Shown here: one piece after another, positions 34,242-43,093 of the stretch
Numbering within the stretch: the first letter of the stretch is position 1
Layout: each line of letters opens with the position of its first letter
Origin: Bacteroidales bacterium
GTDB lineage: Bacteria; Bacteroidota; Bacteroidia; Bacteroidales; UBA932
Direction of reading: 5' to 3'
DNA length: 64,000 bases
Assembly: GCA_017619675.1 (NCBI GenBank)
Contig: JAFZRX010000010.1
Coordinates: forward strand, 16,415-80,414
The notes under the pieces: generated by a model
Seen by the model: only the letters and a program-made list of their open reading frames with translations
What the model was told of the DNA's origin: nothing
Database searches by the model: none
Program-made: the position numbers and the translations under genes

Positions 34242-35372
34242 TCAGGAGAATTTCAGTAGGAAGAGGGCCGTTTCTGACGGGGTAGGTGCGGGGTGAATGA
34301 CAACAAAAAGAAGGCAGTAATTTTTTTCATATCCACCAGTTCCTTCTTTATATCGTCGTCTATGCTGCGGTAGCCGCTCCTTCACCTTCTTGTACAGGTT
34401 TCCCGCAAATGTGCGCCTGGCCATATGGCTGCTCGCGATATCGCAGATGCGCACCTTGCGCTCCGTGCGGGTGAGCGGGTCCAGCACCGTCACCATCCGG
34501 TCCACGCCCACCTTCTCGCAGATTTCCTTGATGGCCTCGTTGTATTTCTGCGTGGAGATGAAGGGCAGGAGCTTGTCGGTGGGGGAGGAAGCGTATCGGG
34601 CCGCAATTGTCCTGGCTGTTTCGTTAAGGGGATGACTATGGTCTTGGGGTTCTTGGCTATGGTCTTGTGCGGGATGTACTGCAGCGCTCCGTCTATCACG
34701 TCGGTTTTCTTGAAACTGAGGAGGTCGCCCACGCGGCAGCCAACGCAGCACTGGAACACGAACACGTCCCGTTGCCGCTCCAGGCGGGGGCTCGCGCTTG
34801 TCAGGGAAGGCCTGGAAGAATTCAGGGTGTTCTTTATATATAAGGTATTCTTTTTCAGTGAACTCCCAGAGGTCGATCAGGAGGTTGGTGTCAAAGAAGC
34901 GGAGGTCCGTGTCGCGGGCGTAGGCGCTGTCTGCGCGGCCCTTCTTCCAGAGAAGGAAGCGCAGTACCAGGCGCCGGAGGACCTCATATTGCGAAATTCT
35001 GCTGTCAGAAAGCTCATGTACATGCAGGAATTTGTCAAATGCCGCGTTAAATGTATAGCTGCCCCTGTTTCCAAAGTATTCTTCAAGGGCGTCGCGCAGC
35101 CATCGGGGGCCAACCCTGGTGGTCAGGCTGTCGTTGATGAACTTACGGGTAAGATGCTTCCGGAGCGCGGATATGGCGTCGTTGACGCTTTCCCAATCCA
35201 GTTCTTCCGGGCATTTGGAGGCGTTTAGGAGTTCAAGTTTGCTGTTCCAGGCGGCGGGAAGTACAATTATGTTGGTGCTGCCTGTCTGGTCCGTTGAGCG
35301 TCCGTCCCGGAGGCGTACATAGAGTTTTGACAGTTTGGAGGATTGTCCTCTGGTGAAATAATTGATAGTCAT
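34242..35372 (-). pseudogene. Tyrosine recombinase (integrase), decayed
   Basis: A Bacteroidales-type integrase with an arm-binding N terminus (MTINYFTRGQSSKLSKLYVRLRDG) and a SAM-like domain (NAAFDKFLHVHELSDSRISQYEVL). The open frame is continuous but not faithful. Near 34787 an extra C in a C run shifts the frame, so the box I segment CVGCRVGDLLSFKKTDVIDG lies in another frame. Near 34625 a missing C in a second C run shifts it back (PLNETARTIAARYASSPTDK). HMARRTFAGNLYKKV (box II H-x-x-R) is present. Just after it roughly 20 codons, including the expected SGH box, are missing, and the tyrosine-containing end (YRSIDDDIKKELVDM) is again out of frame. It is almost certainly inactive. Such enzymes often sit next to fimbrial or capsule loci as phase switches. 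Confidence 0.88.
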
Positions 35373-35473
35373 GGATTTGAAATTAGTGTTATCCCCAATA
35401 ATTCCCCACAATGGCTTCTGTGAGGCCCTATTAAAGATTCGAAAAAAAAATTAAAGAAAAAAATGCAAGAAAT

Positions 35474-35505
35474 ATTGTATATATAAGTGAATATGCATAA
35501 CTTTG
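35474..35505 (+). promoter_or_regulatory. Promoter of fimbrial locus 2, unit A
   Basis: ATTG at 35474-35477, a 20-nt spacer, then TAACTTTG at 35498-35505: a good Bacteroides-type promoter. Transcription would start near 35512, leaving a leader of about 77 nt before the 56-residue peptide. The leader holds a small GATTC/GAATC hairpin around 35550 and nothing else recognisable. Confidence 0.75.
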
Positions 35506-35588
35506 TGGCCTATATGTGTGCATTTGGACACTAAAGCGGTAAATGATTAGATTCCATTGAGAATCAATAAGATAAACCAACATATAAG

Positions 35589-35759
35589 ATGAAAAAGCAT
35601 TACGAAAAAATGTGTATGACCCCCCTCGGGTTTGTATTCGAGGGAAATCTTCTTCAGGCTTCTATAGTAACTGAGGAATCGATGGTCTCAACAACCGGTC
35701 AGAAAACGGAATCGTACGATTTCTCTGATGCGGACACGTTTAACACTCAATGGGAGTAA
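35589..35759 (+). CDS. Conserved 56-residue peptide before a fimbrillin gene, copy 2
   Basis: 56 residues, starting MKKHYEKMCMTPLGFVFEG and ending YDFSDADTFNTQWE, with the invariant core LLQASIVTEESMVSTTGQ at 21-38. No signal peptide or helix that could span a membrane; the C-terminal half is acidic and rich in Ser and Thr. Its stop (TAA 35757-35759) is 5 nt before the fimbrillin start, and the last codons (TGGGAGTAAGGA) provide a purine-rich stretch ahead of that start, so translation of the two is likely coupled. It is the first gene after the unit A promoter. Not recognised as any named family. Confidence 0.88.
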   Translation: MKKHYEKMCMTPLGFVFEGNLLQASIVTEESMVSTTGQKTESYDFSDADTFNTQWE

Positions 35760-35764
35760 GGAAA

Positions 35765-37294
35765 ATGAAAAAAGCAAGAATTCTTTTCCTGCTCTTAGCA
35801 GGAGTGCTCCTTTTGGCGGGATGCCAGAAGGAAGGAAGGATTGGCGGCAAGGACGCCATCCGTTTCTCAGCAGAATCCAACCCCGGTACCAAGACGGTTT
35901 ACGCTGGCGAAGGCGCCAACGGCCGTGAGCGTATCAACTGGAGGGAGAATGATGAGATTCGCATCTTCAGCGACAAGTCTGAGCATCGTTATCACGAGGG
36001 CCAGCACTGGGCTGATTACATCATCACAAGCGTCAGCAACAGCGGATCCGTGAGCAAGGGTAAGATTGACAACGTACCCGGAGACGGCACAGGCAACGGA
36101 CTGGTCTGGAAGGAAGCCGGAGACTACAAGTTCTTCGCCATCTATCCCCCTCAGGACCAGGAGTACGGCCATAAGGGTAAATTTGTCGCAAACATACCTA
36201 ACATACAGGCCATTGACATAACCACCAGGGCGCCTTTTACTCCAAGCATGGACTACGCCGTCATGACCGCAGCCACAAACATTACCACTAGCGTGGACGG
36301 TGAAGGCCCAACCATCAATATGGAGTTCGAACCGGCCTACACTGCATTTGAGTTCACCTTCAATTCAGACATGCCCCTGGAGATTACCCGTATGGTTCTG
36401 GTAAGGTTAAATTCTTCAACCGGAGAAATGTACCCTCTTGCAGGCCAGTATTCGATTGAATACGATGAAGACCAGAACGTTTCTTATAATCCGACTTCTG
36501 CCACGAATGTAATTATTGTCGCGTTCGATGAGCAAAAGCCAAAGGTAACTGCAGATGATTCTTTCACTTTCTCTGCTTTTACACTGCCTATTGACATCTC
36601 TAATCTTGAATTTTCTTTAACTGTCAAGGCTGATGACTGGGATGCTGCAGAGACCCGCGTTCTCAAGCTGTACTACAAGAACGGTGAGCCTGTAACATTC
36701 GCAGGAGGCCTCAAGCACAAGATTTCCGCAACCATCCAGGGTGCATACAACTTCAAGTCCATCACCTTGAACGGTGAGGCTGTAGACTGGACGGAAGAGA
36801 CCATTACAACCAATTCCAATGAAACTCCCCAGGCATCCCAGTTCGCTGTTACCGGAGAGGATGTCTTCAACGTCTATGACAAGTCCGGACAGCAGGCCCA
36901 GTACAAGCCCCTCCGCCAGACCTGGGTTCTCGGGAACAATCTTGCTACTGTATCCTTCAAGATTTTCTCGCCGGTTGACGGCAAATACCGCATCGAGCCT
37001 TTTGTAAAGAAAGCCGACGGCACCACCATCGTTGAAGGCGCAGGCGATTTTGTGGTCACTTACGAAACGGGAACCAACGAAGGATACATAGGAGATCCCG
37101 ATACAACTATTCATGAGTCAACCAGTGTGTCATTCACGATTGACGCAAGTAATGCCCAGGCGGGAGACCAGCTCTTCTTCAAGACATATGCTCTCTCCAA
37201 TGACGGCTCATCACAGTTCAGCCTGGATTCCGAGACACAGCTGTATGATCTCCGAGGATATCATTACTTCAGATATGACAATCCGCTTGATTAA
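35765..37294 (+). CDS. Fimbrillin-family lipoprotein, unit A
   Basis: About 509 residues from ATG 35765 (an upstream overlapping ATG at 35750 is rejected because it gives a worse signal peptide). The lipobox is LLLLAGVLLLAGC (Cys at 20). The Mfa-like domain begins IRFSAESNPGTKTVYAGEG, then RINWRENDEIRIFS and HRYHEGQHWADYIIT. Near the C terminus it has ATVSFKIFSPVDGKYRIEPF and a Cys-free beta-strand tail. The length is somewhat above the usual major fimbrillin (350-450). It is probably a structural fimbrial subunit exported as a lipoprotein and processed at the surface. It is followed 16 nt later by the 811-residue lipoprotein. Confidence 0.88.
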   Translation: MKKARILFLLLAGVLLLAGCQKEGRIGGKDAIRFSAESNPGTKTVYAGEGANGRERINWRENDEIRIFSDKSEHRYHEGQHWADYIITSVSNSGSVSKGKIDNVPGDGTGNGLVWKEAGDYKFFAIYPPQDQEYGHKGKFVANIPNIQAIDITTRAPFTPSMDYAVMTAATNITTSVDGEGPTINMEFEPAYTAFEFTFNSDMPLEITRMVLVRLNSSTGEMYPLAGQYSIEYDEDQNVSYNPTSATNVIIVAFDEQKPKVTADDSFTFSAFTLPIDISNLEFSLTVKADDWDAAETRVLKLYYKNGEPVTFAGGLKHKISATIQGAYNFKSITLNGEAVDWTEETITTNSNETPQASQFAVTGEDVFNVYDKSGQQAQYKPLRQTWVLGNNLATVSFKIFSPVDGKYRIEPFVKKADGTTIVEGAGDFVVTYETGTNEGYIGDPDTTIHESTSVSFTIDASNAQAGDQLFFKTYALSNDGSSQFSLDSETQLYDLRGYHYFRYDNPLD

Positions 37295-37310
37295 TTAAAA
37301 GGAACGAAAG

Positions 37311-39746
37311 ATGAAAAAACATATAATACTTACAATCCTTGCGGCCGCCGGCGCTCTCCTGGCTTCCTGTACGAGTTTCGAGCCGGTTGAGATTCCCGGA
37401 GACGGCTTCACCCTGGCGCTCGACAGCGGCTCCATGACCACCAAGGCCGACGGAGAGGTTTCCTTTGAAGATGTCATCACCGGCTTCGACTACTTCTTCT
37501 TCGACGATGCGGACGGAACTGTCCCTACGGAAGGCATGCATGGCCACGTGGCTGACGCCAGCACCATTACTTTGCAGACCGGCCTGGGCCAGGACTTCGA
37601 GGCCCTGAGGACCGGCACCCACTATGTATACATCCTCGCCAACTATCCTACGGCCATAGGCCACTCCCAGGACTATAAACTGGAGGACCTTCTTGGAATG
37701 AAGTTTAAGAGCGACCTGGCCCAAAGTGCGGATGACGAAGGAAACGTCACTTTCGCCAGCAGCCTGGTCATGGATTCATACAATCCCTCTACCGGGAAAT
37801 ACCTGGTGAAGCTCACTCCTACGATGATACAGGAGCAGCGCAGGGAGACCGTCAAGCTGAGCCGCGTCGCCGTCAAGCTCTCCTTCACAATCAATGTCGC
37901 AGAGAAAGTGGAGGGAACGATGGGCGACACCTGGAAGCCCCTCACCGACTACATCCAGGCTTACTTCGTTAACGCCCTGAACAACATGACACTGCTCAGC
38001 GGGGAGCCGGTAAGGCGCGCCGTCCCGGATCCTCTCGCAGGCCCGGACCTCGCGTACTATACCTATCCGACCAACTATCCGCTCGGAGGCCAGGATCTCG
38101 CTTTCACTTCAGGTCCTTACTACACATATCCCCAGACATGGAACATTGAGGACAACGGAGAGCCGTACCTGAAGATCTACCTGCCCTGGATCAGCGACTT
38201 GAGGGGAACCTCCGACTTCTACTACAAGGTGGTCCTCCCCGAGCAGGTGAATGAGAAATGGACCCTGGAGCGCAACTGCTGGTACAACGTCACCGTGAAC
38301 CTTTCAGTGGTGGACACCGCCACCGATTACATAGAGGTGGACGGCAGCTATACCATCCATCCTTGGAGCGGCAGCACCGATCCTGGCTCAAGCCCGATCA
38401 GTTCAGCACGCTTCTTTGACGTGCCCACAAAGGAATATCATCTTTACAGTCAGGACGATATCAAGGTCCCGTTCTCTTCAAGCTCTGCTGTCAGTGCATA
38501 CTTTACCCATATCACTTACACATATTATGGAGCTTCAAACGGAGTATTGGCAACGTATGTGTTCGATTATACAAAAGATGACAACAAAACAGATTTTGTC
38601 CTTCCCAATCAGGATACTTCAGATCCGCCTCAGACAGTAGTCGCAAAAGCAAAAGATCCCAATTCGTATAAACTTGCTGTCGAGAATAAGAACGTGGTAT
38701 TTACACATGCCTTGAATGAAGTTTATACTGAACGTACCATTACTTTTGTAATAGAGAATCTTGAAGGACGTTCTGAAACAGTTACTGTTATCCAGCATCC
38801 AGCAATCGAAATCAAAACCCATACAACTAAAAACGGTTTTGTAAATGGATGGTTTGCCCGTGCTACCAAAGGCGTTAAAGACGGCGATGGCAATTTGATG
38901 GGAGTAGGTCCTTATACTGCAACCCATTTTGGTGGAGGAGAGTATTACCATGCTTCTACTTATTGGTATACAAATAGTTCAGGACCTAGAATCGGAGAGA
39001 ATGCCAATACATTGGGCATAGGTATTCTATATGGTGATTGTACTACCTCGGTACATGCCGACTGTCTGTTTGACACTGAAGTTACCGTAAGTGCGTTCAC
39101 TGAAGATAATAACTCCTATACTATAAAGTATACAGGAACCGGTGCCGGAACATATACCCGTCATTTTAGAATAGGAGACCCCCGTGTCCCTGCTTCTACC
39201 GTTTCTGGTTTCAGTCTTCCTGATTACCTTTACAGTGACAAAGTTCATCGTGATCCGGCTACTGACGAACAGATTGAAGGATCGGCAAATGACATGCGTC
39301 CATGGGATAGTCCTCTGGAAATATTGATTGCTAATCAAAATGTTTCAGCGAATGAAGTCATAGCTCCTAGATTCCTTGTTTCTTCTAACTTCAACAATAT
39401 GTCCAGTTGGCCGCTGTCCAATGCAAATTGCGTCAGGAGAGCTGCAACTTATCAGGAGAATGGTTATCCTGCCGGTCGTTGGCGCCTCCCTACAGAAGCG
39501 GAGATAAACTTTATGATGACCTTGCAGCAGAAAGGTATCATTCCTGAACTGTATGCTTTTGGAAGCTCATATCAATGCGCAAATGGAAGAGCCATTACAA
39601 TTGCAGCAGATGGTACCCGTACTTCTGTAGATCCCAAAACTGCATATGTCCGCTTTGTGTATGACCTCTGGTATTGGGGAGACGAACAGATGGATCCTGA
39701 TGTTTATCATCCTAACATGCATCTTGTGGCACCTAATCAGAACTAA
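37311..39746 (+). CDS. Large fimbrial accessory/tip lipoprotein, unit A (811 residues)
   Basis: Signal peptide with lipobox LLASC (Cys at about 20). The N-terminal half (about 20-360) has the layout of minor fimbrial subunits of the FimB/Mfa2 type: VITGFDYFFFDDADG, HYVYILANYP, RVAVKLSFTIN and a central DTATDYIEVDGSYTIHPW segment. The C-terminal half ends in GYPAGRWRLPTEAEINFMM (about 721-739) and AYVRFVYDLWYWGDEQ, a module also present in the 816-residue protein of unit C and reminiscent of the Fibrobacter major-paralogous domain. From about 38440 the DNA becomes clearly AT-richer, so the C-terminal half may have a different origin. Probably an anchor or tip adhesin. Confidence 0.8.
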   Translation: MKKHIILTILAAAGALLASCTSFEPVEIPGDGFTLALDSGSMTTKADGEVSFEDVITGFDYFFFDDADGTVPTEGMHGHVADASTITLQTGLGQDFEALRTGTHYVYILANYPTAIGHSQDYKLEDLLGMKFKSDLAQSADDEGNVTFASSLVMDSYNPSTGKYLVKLTPTMIQEQRRETVKLSRVAVKLSFTINVAEKVEGTMGDTWKPLTDYIQAYFVNALNNMTLLSGEPVRRAVPDPLAGPDLAYYTYPTNYPLGGQDLAFTSGPYYTYPQTWNIEDNGEPYLKIYLPWISDLRGTSDFYYKVVLPEQVNEKWTLERNCWYNVTVNLSVVDTATDYIEVDGSYTIHPWSGSTDPGSSPISSARFFDVPTKEYHLYSQDDIKVPFSSSSAVSAYFTHITYTYYGASNGVLATYVFDYTKDDNKTDFVLPNQDTSDPPQTVVAKAKDPNSYKLAVENKNVVFTHALNEVYTERTITFVIENLEGRSETVTVIQHPAIEIKTHTTKNGFVNGWFARATKGVKDGDGNLMGVGPYTATHFGGGEYYHASTYWYTNSSGPRIGENANTLGIGILYGDCTTSVHADCLFDTEVTVSAFTEDNNSYTIKYTGTGAGTYTRHFRIGDPRVPASTVSGFSLPDYLYSDKVHRDPATDEQIEGSANDMRPWDSPLEILIANQNVSANEVIAPRFLVSSNFNNMSSWPLSNANCVRRAATYQENGYPAGRWRLPTEAEINFMMTLQQKGIIPELYAFGSSYQCANGRAITIAADGTRTSVDPKTAYVRFVYDLWYWGDEQMDPDVYHPNMHLVAPNQN

Positions 39747-39758
39747 ACAGCTAAAGAA

Positions 39759-41858
39759 ATGAAAACTATAAGATATATTGTTTCAGCAATTGTTCTGGCT
39801 GCCGGGCTGATTGCCTGCCAGCGTGAAATAACCCCCGACGTACAATTGTCTGTACCTGACGACGATGCCGTAATGGTCAGCTTCAAGGTGCAGTTCCCCG
39901 AACCTGTTCCCGTAAACACCAAAGGCCATATGGGAGAAGGTCCTACCCTTGCCGACGGATTCGACCTGTGGTTCTGCGTTCTCGGCCCTGGTGACGGATT
40001 CGTCCAGAACTGGGTACAGGCTGATTTGAAAACCCCTTCCACGACGAACGGATATATTACCGGAGGCGAATTCACAGTAATGCTTCCGATCTCTGACGAC
40101 AAGCGCGTCCTCGAGGTCATAGCCAACCCTCCGTTCCCCATACCTGCAGAGGGAGAGGACCTAGTACCTCCGGTCGGTGACTATTTCTATAATGTCCTTG
40201 AGAAACTTATCAACGAAAAGGGCACGGACAACGAAAGCTCCTATTGGCAGGAGATTGTCCTTGAACGCGGTATCAGAAGGCATCTGAACGGGAACACATA
40301 TGTTCCTGACGATGATCTTGTCGCCGCCCTTGAGAACATTCATCTAGTCCGCAATTTCGCAAAGTTTTCCGTAATTTCATCTGGTGTAGAAGACTTCACC
40401 ATCGGACGTTGGACTCTTGTTAATGTTCCCGACAAGGCATACGTTGCTCCTTTCGACGGCAGCCACAGTCTCACTTTCCCTTTGGGATACACTGATATCG
40501 TATCCTATACCAGCGGAGATGCCCTTCTTGCACAGCTTACTGGATATGATCCTGAAGGACAATTCAATTATCCCAATCCTGATTATTATCCCGGTTACTT
40601 GCCTCCAGAAGCGACAATTGTCGAGAACTTCCTCGGTGAGCCGGATGACTTCCCGGACGCATACGCAGATGCCTCTGCCTCAGGTTCATTATACATGTAT
40701 GAGCGCCCGATCCCTACCAGCAGTCAGGTGCAGACCGCAGTATTGATGGAAGTGACTTTCGGCGATCATATTGTTACTCAGAATTACAACCAGCTGCACT
40801 ATAACCAATCCACAGGTACTTATGATGAAGGATTCCCTGTAGATGAAGTAACATTCTGGTATAAAGTGGAGTTGCTTGACAAAGAAGGTCAATATGAGCC
40901 ATTCCTCCGCAATATTGCATATCGTCTTGATGTCAAAGAGATAGAAGAGGCGGGAGAACTTACAGCGACAGATGCTTTAAGAGGAGCATATTTCGGTAAT
41001 ATTTCCGCATCACTTGAAACGGCGTCGCTCAATGAACTCTCCAACGGCACTTCGTTGATCCATGTAGACCAGATGGATTACACCTTCATGATCGGATCAA
41101 CAGATGGCGTGACCAAAGAAGAACTGCTCATGTTCGGAGATCATGCGGCACAATTCTATTTCATCCCGGATCAGTCAACAGGTACGATGTATTACCAGGA
41201 TGAAGAAGGGGTTTGTGAAGTTAGGACTGATATCCTCCCTGTAGCAGGTTATCAAGCGGCTGTAACCAGTCATGTGACAAACGCTGATGCTGGAGGAAAT
41301 GGTGCTATAAAGGTAACCCTTGCCAAAACTGGTGACAAGGTTAAGAAGAGTATTATCCGTGTCAGCGGCAAGAGCATCGCCACAAACAAGACAATATACC
41401 GTGAGATTGTCATCAATCTGATGGAGACCCAGTCCTTCGCACACGGTGACGATGTTACCGCCATTACCAACACCCCTGTCATCAGCGGAGCCGGTAATGA
41501 GGTGGATATCACTATATACCTGCCTGAAGACCTCGGAGCGTCTATTTTCCCTGTCCAGGTAAGGATTGAGGCGGAGAACAACAGTCTTTCTGCAACATCT
41601 GCCGACCTTCCTGTAGCTACGGGTAAGTCAATATTCGATGAAACCCGCAACACTTATTACTTCATAAAGACCATCAATTACAGCGATTACTGCAAGCTGA
41701 ACCCTAGGACCAAGAAGTACGAGTACACCTATGCCTTCCCGATGAAATTCTACACGAATAAGCCTGGAGACAACTCCACACAGATATACTTAGGCGATAT
41801 GGCAACTCCTGCCAGATTCAACTCTACGACTCTGACGCTGGGAACAGTTACTCCTTAA
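39759..41858 (+). CDS. Fimbrial minor-subunit lipoprotein, DUF4906-like, unit A (699 residues)
   Basis: Lipoprotein signal MKTIRYIVSAIVLAAGLIAC (Cys at 20). The N-terminal strand AVMVSFKVQFPEPVPVNTKG (about 36-55) and the long middle domain (FDLWFCVLGPGDGFVQNWV; LIHVDQMDYTFMIG) resemble the DUF4906 proteins that accompany fimbrillins. The last 75 residues (NTYYFIKTINYSDYCKLNPR ... LTLGTVTP) form a module shared with the fimbrillin of unit B. It starts 12 nt after the 811-residue gene and is the last gene of unit A. Exact role (anchor or tip) not determined. Confidence 0.78.
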   Translation: MKTIRYIVSAIVLAAGLIACQREITPDVQLSVPDDDAVMVSFKVQFPEPVPVNTKGHMGEGPTLADGFDLWFCVLGPGDGFVQNWVQADLKTPSTTNGYITGGEFTVMLPISDDKRVLEVIANPPFPIPAEGEDLVPPVGDYFYNVLEKLINEKGTDNESSYWQEIVLERGIRRHLNGNTYVPDDDLVAALENIHLVRNFAKFSVISSGVEDFTIGRWTLVNVPDKAYVAPFDGSHSLTFPLGYTDIVSYTSGDALLAQLTGYDPEGQFNYPNPDYYPGYLPPEATIVENFLGEPDDFPDAYADASASGSLYMYERPIPTSSQVQTAVLMEVTFGDHIVTQNYNQLHYNQSTGTYDEGFPVDEVTFWYKVELLDKEGQYEPFLRNIAYRLDVKEIEEAGELTATDALRGAYFGNISASLETASLNELSNGTSLIHVDQMDYTFMIGSTDGVTKEELLMFGDHAAQFYFIPDQSTGTMYYQDEEGVCEVRTDILPVAGYQAAVTSHVTNADAGGNGAIKVTLAKTGDKVKKSIIRVSGKSIATNKTIYREIVINLMETQSFAHGDDVTAITNTPVISGAGNEVDITIYLPEDLGASIFPVQVRIEAENNSLSATSADLPVATGKSIFDETRNTYYFIKTINYSDYCKLNPRTKKYEYTYAFPMKFYTNKPGDNSTQIYLGDMATPARFNSTTLTLGTVTP

Positions 41859-41879
41859 TAAGGAGCAGCCCTTACAATA

Positions 41880-41914
41880 AGCAGAGCCCGACCATTAAAT
41901 GGCCGGGCTCTGCT
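41880..41914. terminator. Terminator after unit A, between convergent genes
   Basis: Arms AGCAGAGCCCG and CGGGCTCTGCT pair over 11 bp; an inner CCAT/ATGG extends the stem past one mismatch, with loop TAA. It lies 21 nt after the unit A stop and 27 nt before the ATPase stop on the other strand. Flanks are A/T-rich but without a long T run. Confidence 0.8.
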
Positions 41915-41941
41915 ATTAATTGCATCATGCGCCCCATTCTG

Positions 41942-43078
41942 CTACTCTTTTGATAAGGAACGGAGCCACAGGCCGAAGAACCGGTCATATATCATGTATC
42001 CTTCCGGAGAGCGGTAAAGAAGTTCGTTTTCTATCAGACGGTTTGAAGCGCTCTTAACACTGCTAGTAGCAGTGAGCCCATATTTGGAAATGAAACTTCC
42101 GGAGGTAATCTCTTTTACCAGACCTTCTGCCGCCACTGCTTTCAACAGTTTCGCCTGTCCTTTTGTGTATGATCGAAGCAGCATCTGGTAATAGTAATCG
42201 TTCTCGCGGAGAATCTGTCCGGTGGCTTCTATTACCGCAGCGTCATCGATATTTGCATATGGGCCTCCATATAGCTGGTTCATGATTTTTTGAATATACC
42301 AGGTATGTCCGTCATATTGCCTATACACTGCTTCAAATACTTCAAAAGGCAGGATGCGTCCCTGCACCGAGAAAAACTTTGATGCAAAATTAAAGTAAGG
42401 ATCGCAATCTATGGCACCTATGGTCTTGTTTGCAGTACTTTGATAGAAGGGCCTTTTGGGAGAAAGGAACATCTCTGACAAAAGATGAGACTGGCTCCCC
42501 GAGAATATGAAATGCACATTATGGATATTCTGGATATATGAGCGCAACAGGGCCTCCACGTTCTTTTCGGGATACTGCGCAATCTGCTGGAATTCGTCAA
42601 AAGCAATGTAGCAATCCTTGGAAGACTGCTTCAGATAATCAAATACCTGGGATAGTGTATGCTCTTCTTCTCCCTGCTCTATGTCAATGCCTACTTTAGC
42701 TTTCCCTGTTATTCCGTCAATAGTAATATTGGGCCGGATCCCTTTAAGGATGGCTGTGGCTTGTTTCAGTATTTTCATAGGGTTGGAGTCCAGGCTTCCA
42801 AGAACTTCTGAGGCAAACATTCTTGTAAAGTCCTCAAGCGATTCCGTGGAGAATAAATCCATATATATGGTAACCGCTTTCGGTTTCCTTTCTTTGAGAA
42901 TGTGGAAAGCGTGAAGTATCAGGCCCGTCTTTCCCATTCTTCGCGGGGAAGTAAGTGTGACATTCCTTCCGTTCTCCAGTGCGTCCAGCAACTCCCTGGT
43001 TTCCCTTTCCCTGTCGCAGAAGTATTCCGGTGATTCGTATCCGGTTATTATGAATGGATTGAAGGTCTTGGTCTTCAT
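41942..43078 (-). CDS. AAA-type ATP-binding protein (archaeal-ATPase-like, STAND-type)
   Basis: 378 residues. Walker A is LTSPRRMGKTGLILHAF (about 42-58), Walker B CYIAFDEFQQI (about 158-168) and sensor 1 FIFSGSQSHLLSEM (about 191-204). The C-terminal 90 residues look like a winged helix (GSFISKYGLTATSSVKSASNRLIENELLYRS), followed by YMIYDRFFGLWLRSL. This is the archaeal-ATPase/MNS clade, frequent in Bacteroidota as single genes of unknown role and possibly linked to defence or mobile elements. It faces the fimbrial genes and lies exactly between units A and B. A 29-bp palindrome begins 15 nt upstream of its start. Confidence 0.85.
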   Translation of the reverse strand: MKTKTFNPFIITGYESPEYFCDRERETRELLDALENGRNVTLTSPRRMGKTGLILHAFHILKERKPKAVTIYMDLFSTESLEDFTRMFASEVLGSLDSNPMKILKQATAILKGIRPNITIDGITGKAKVGIDIEQGEEEHTLSQVFDYLKQSSKDCYIAFDEFQQIAQYPEKNVEALLRSYIQNIHNVHFIFSGSQSHLLSEMFLSPKRPFYQSTANKTIGAIDCDPYFNFASKFFSVQGRILPFEVFEAVYRQYDGHTWYIQKIMNQLYGGPYANIDDAAVIEATGQILRENDYYYQMLLRSYTKGQAKLLKAVAAEGLVKEITSGSFISKYGLTATSSVKSASNRLIENELLYRSPEGYMIYDRFFGLWLRSLSKE

Positions 43079-43093
43079 AGATACATTATATTA

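Noticed and set aside
34242-35411. A single intact integrase of 389 residues
   Set aside because: The frame is open throughout, but the middle is out of register with the recombinase fold and the SGH box is missing, so the length is misleading.
35411-35589. An invertible promoter segment upstream of fimbrial unit A
   Set aside because: I looked for flanking inverted repeats of about 12 nt or more around the promoter and found only a 5-bp hairpin near 35550.
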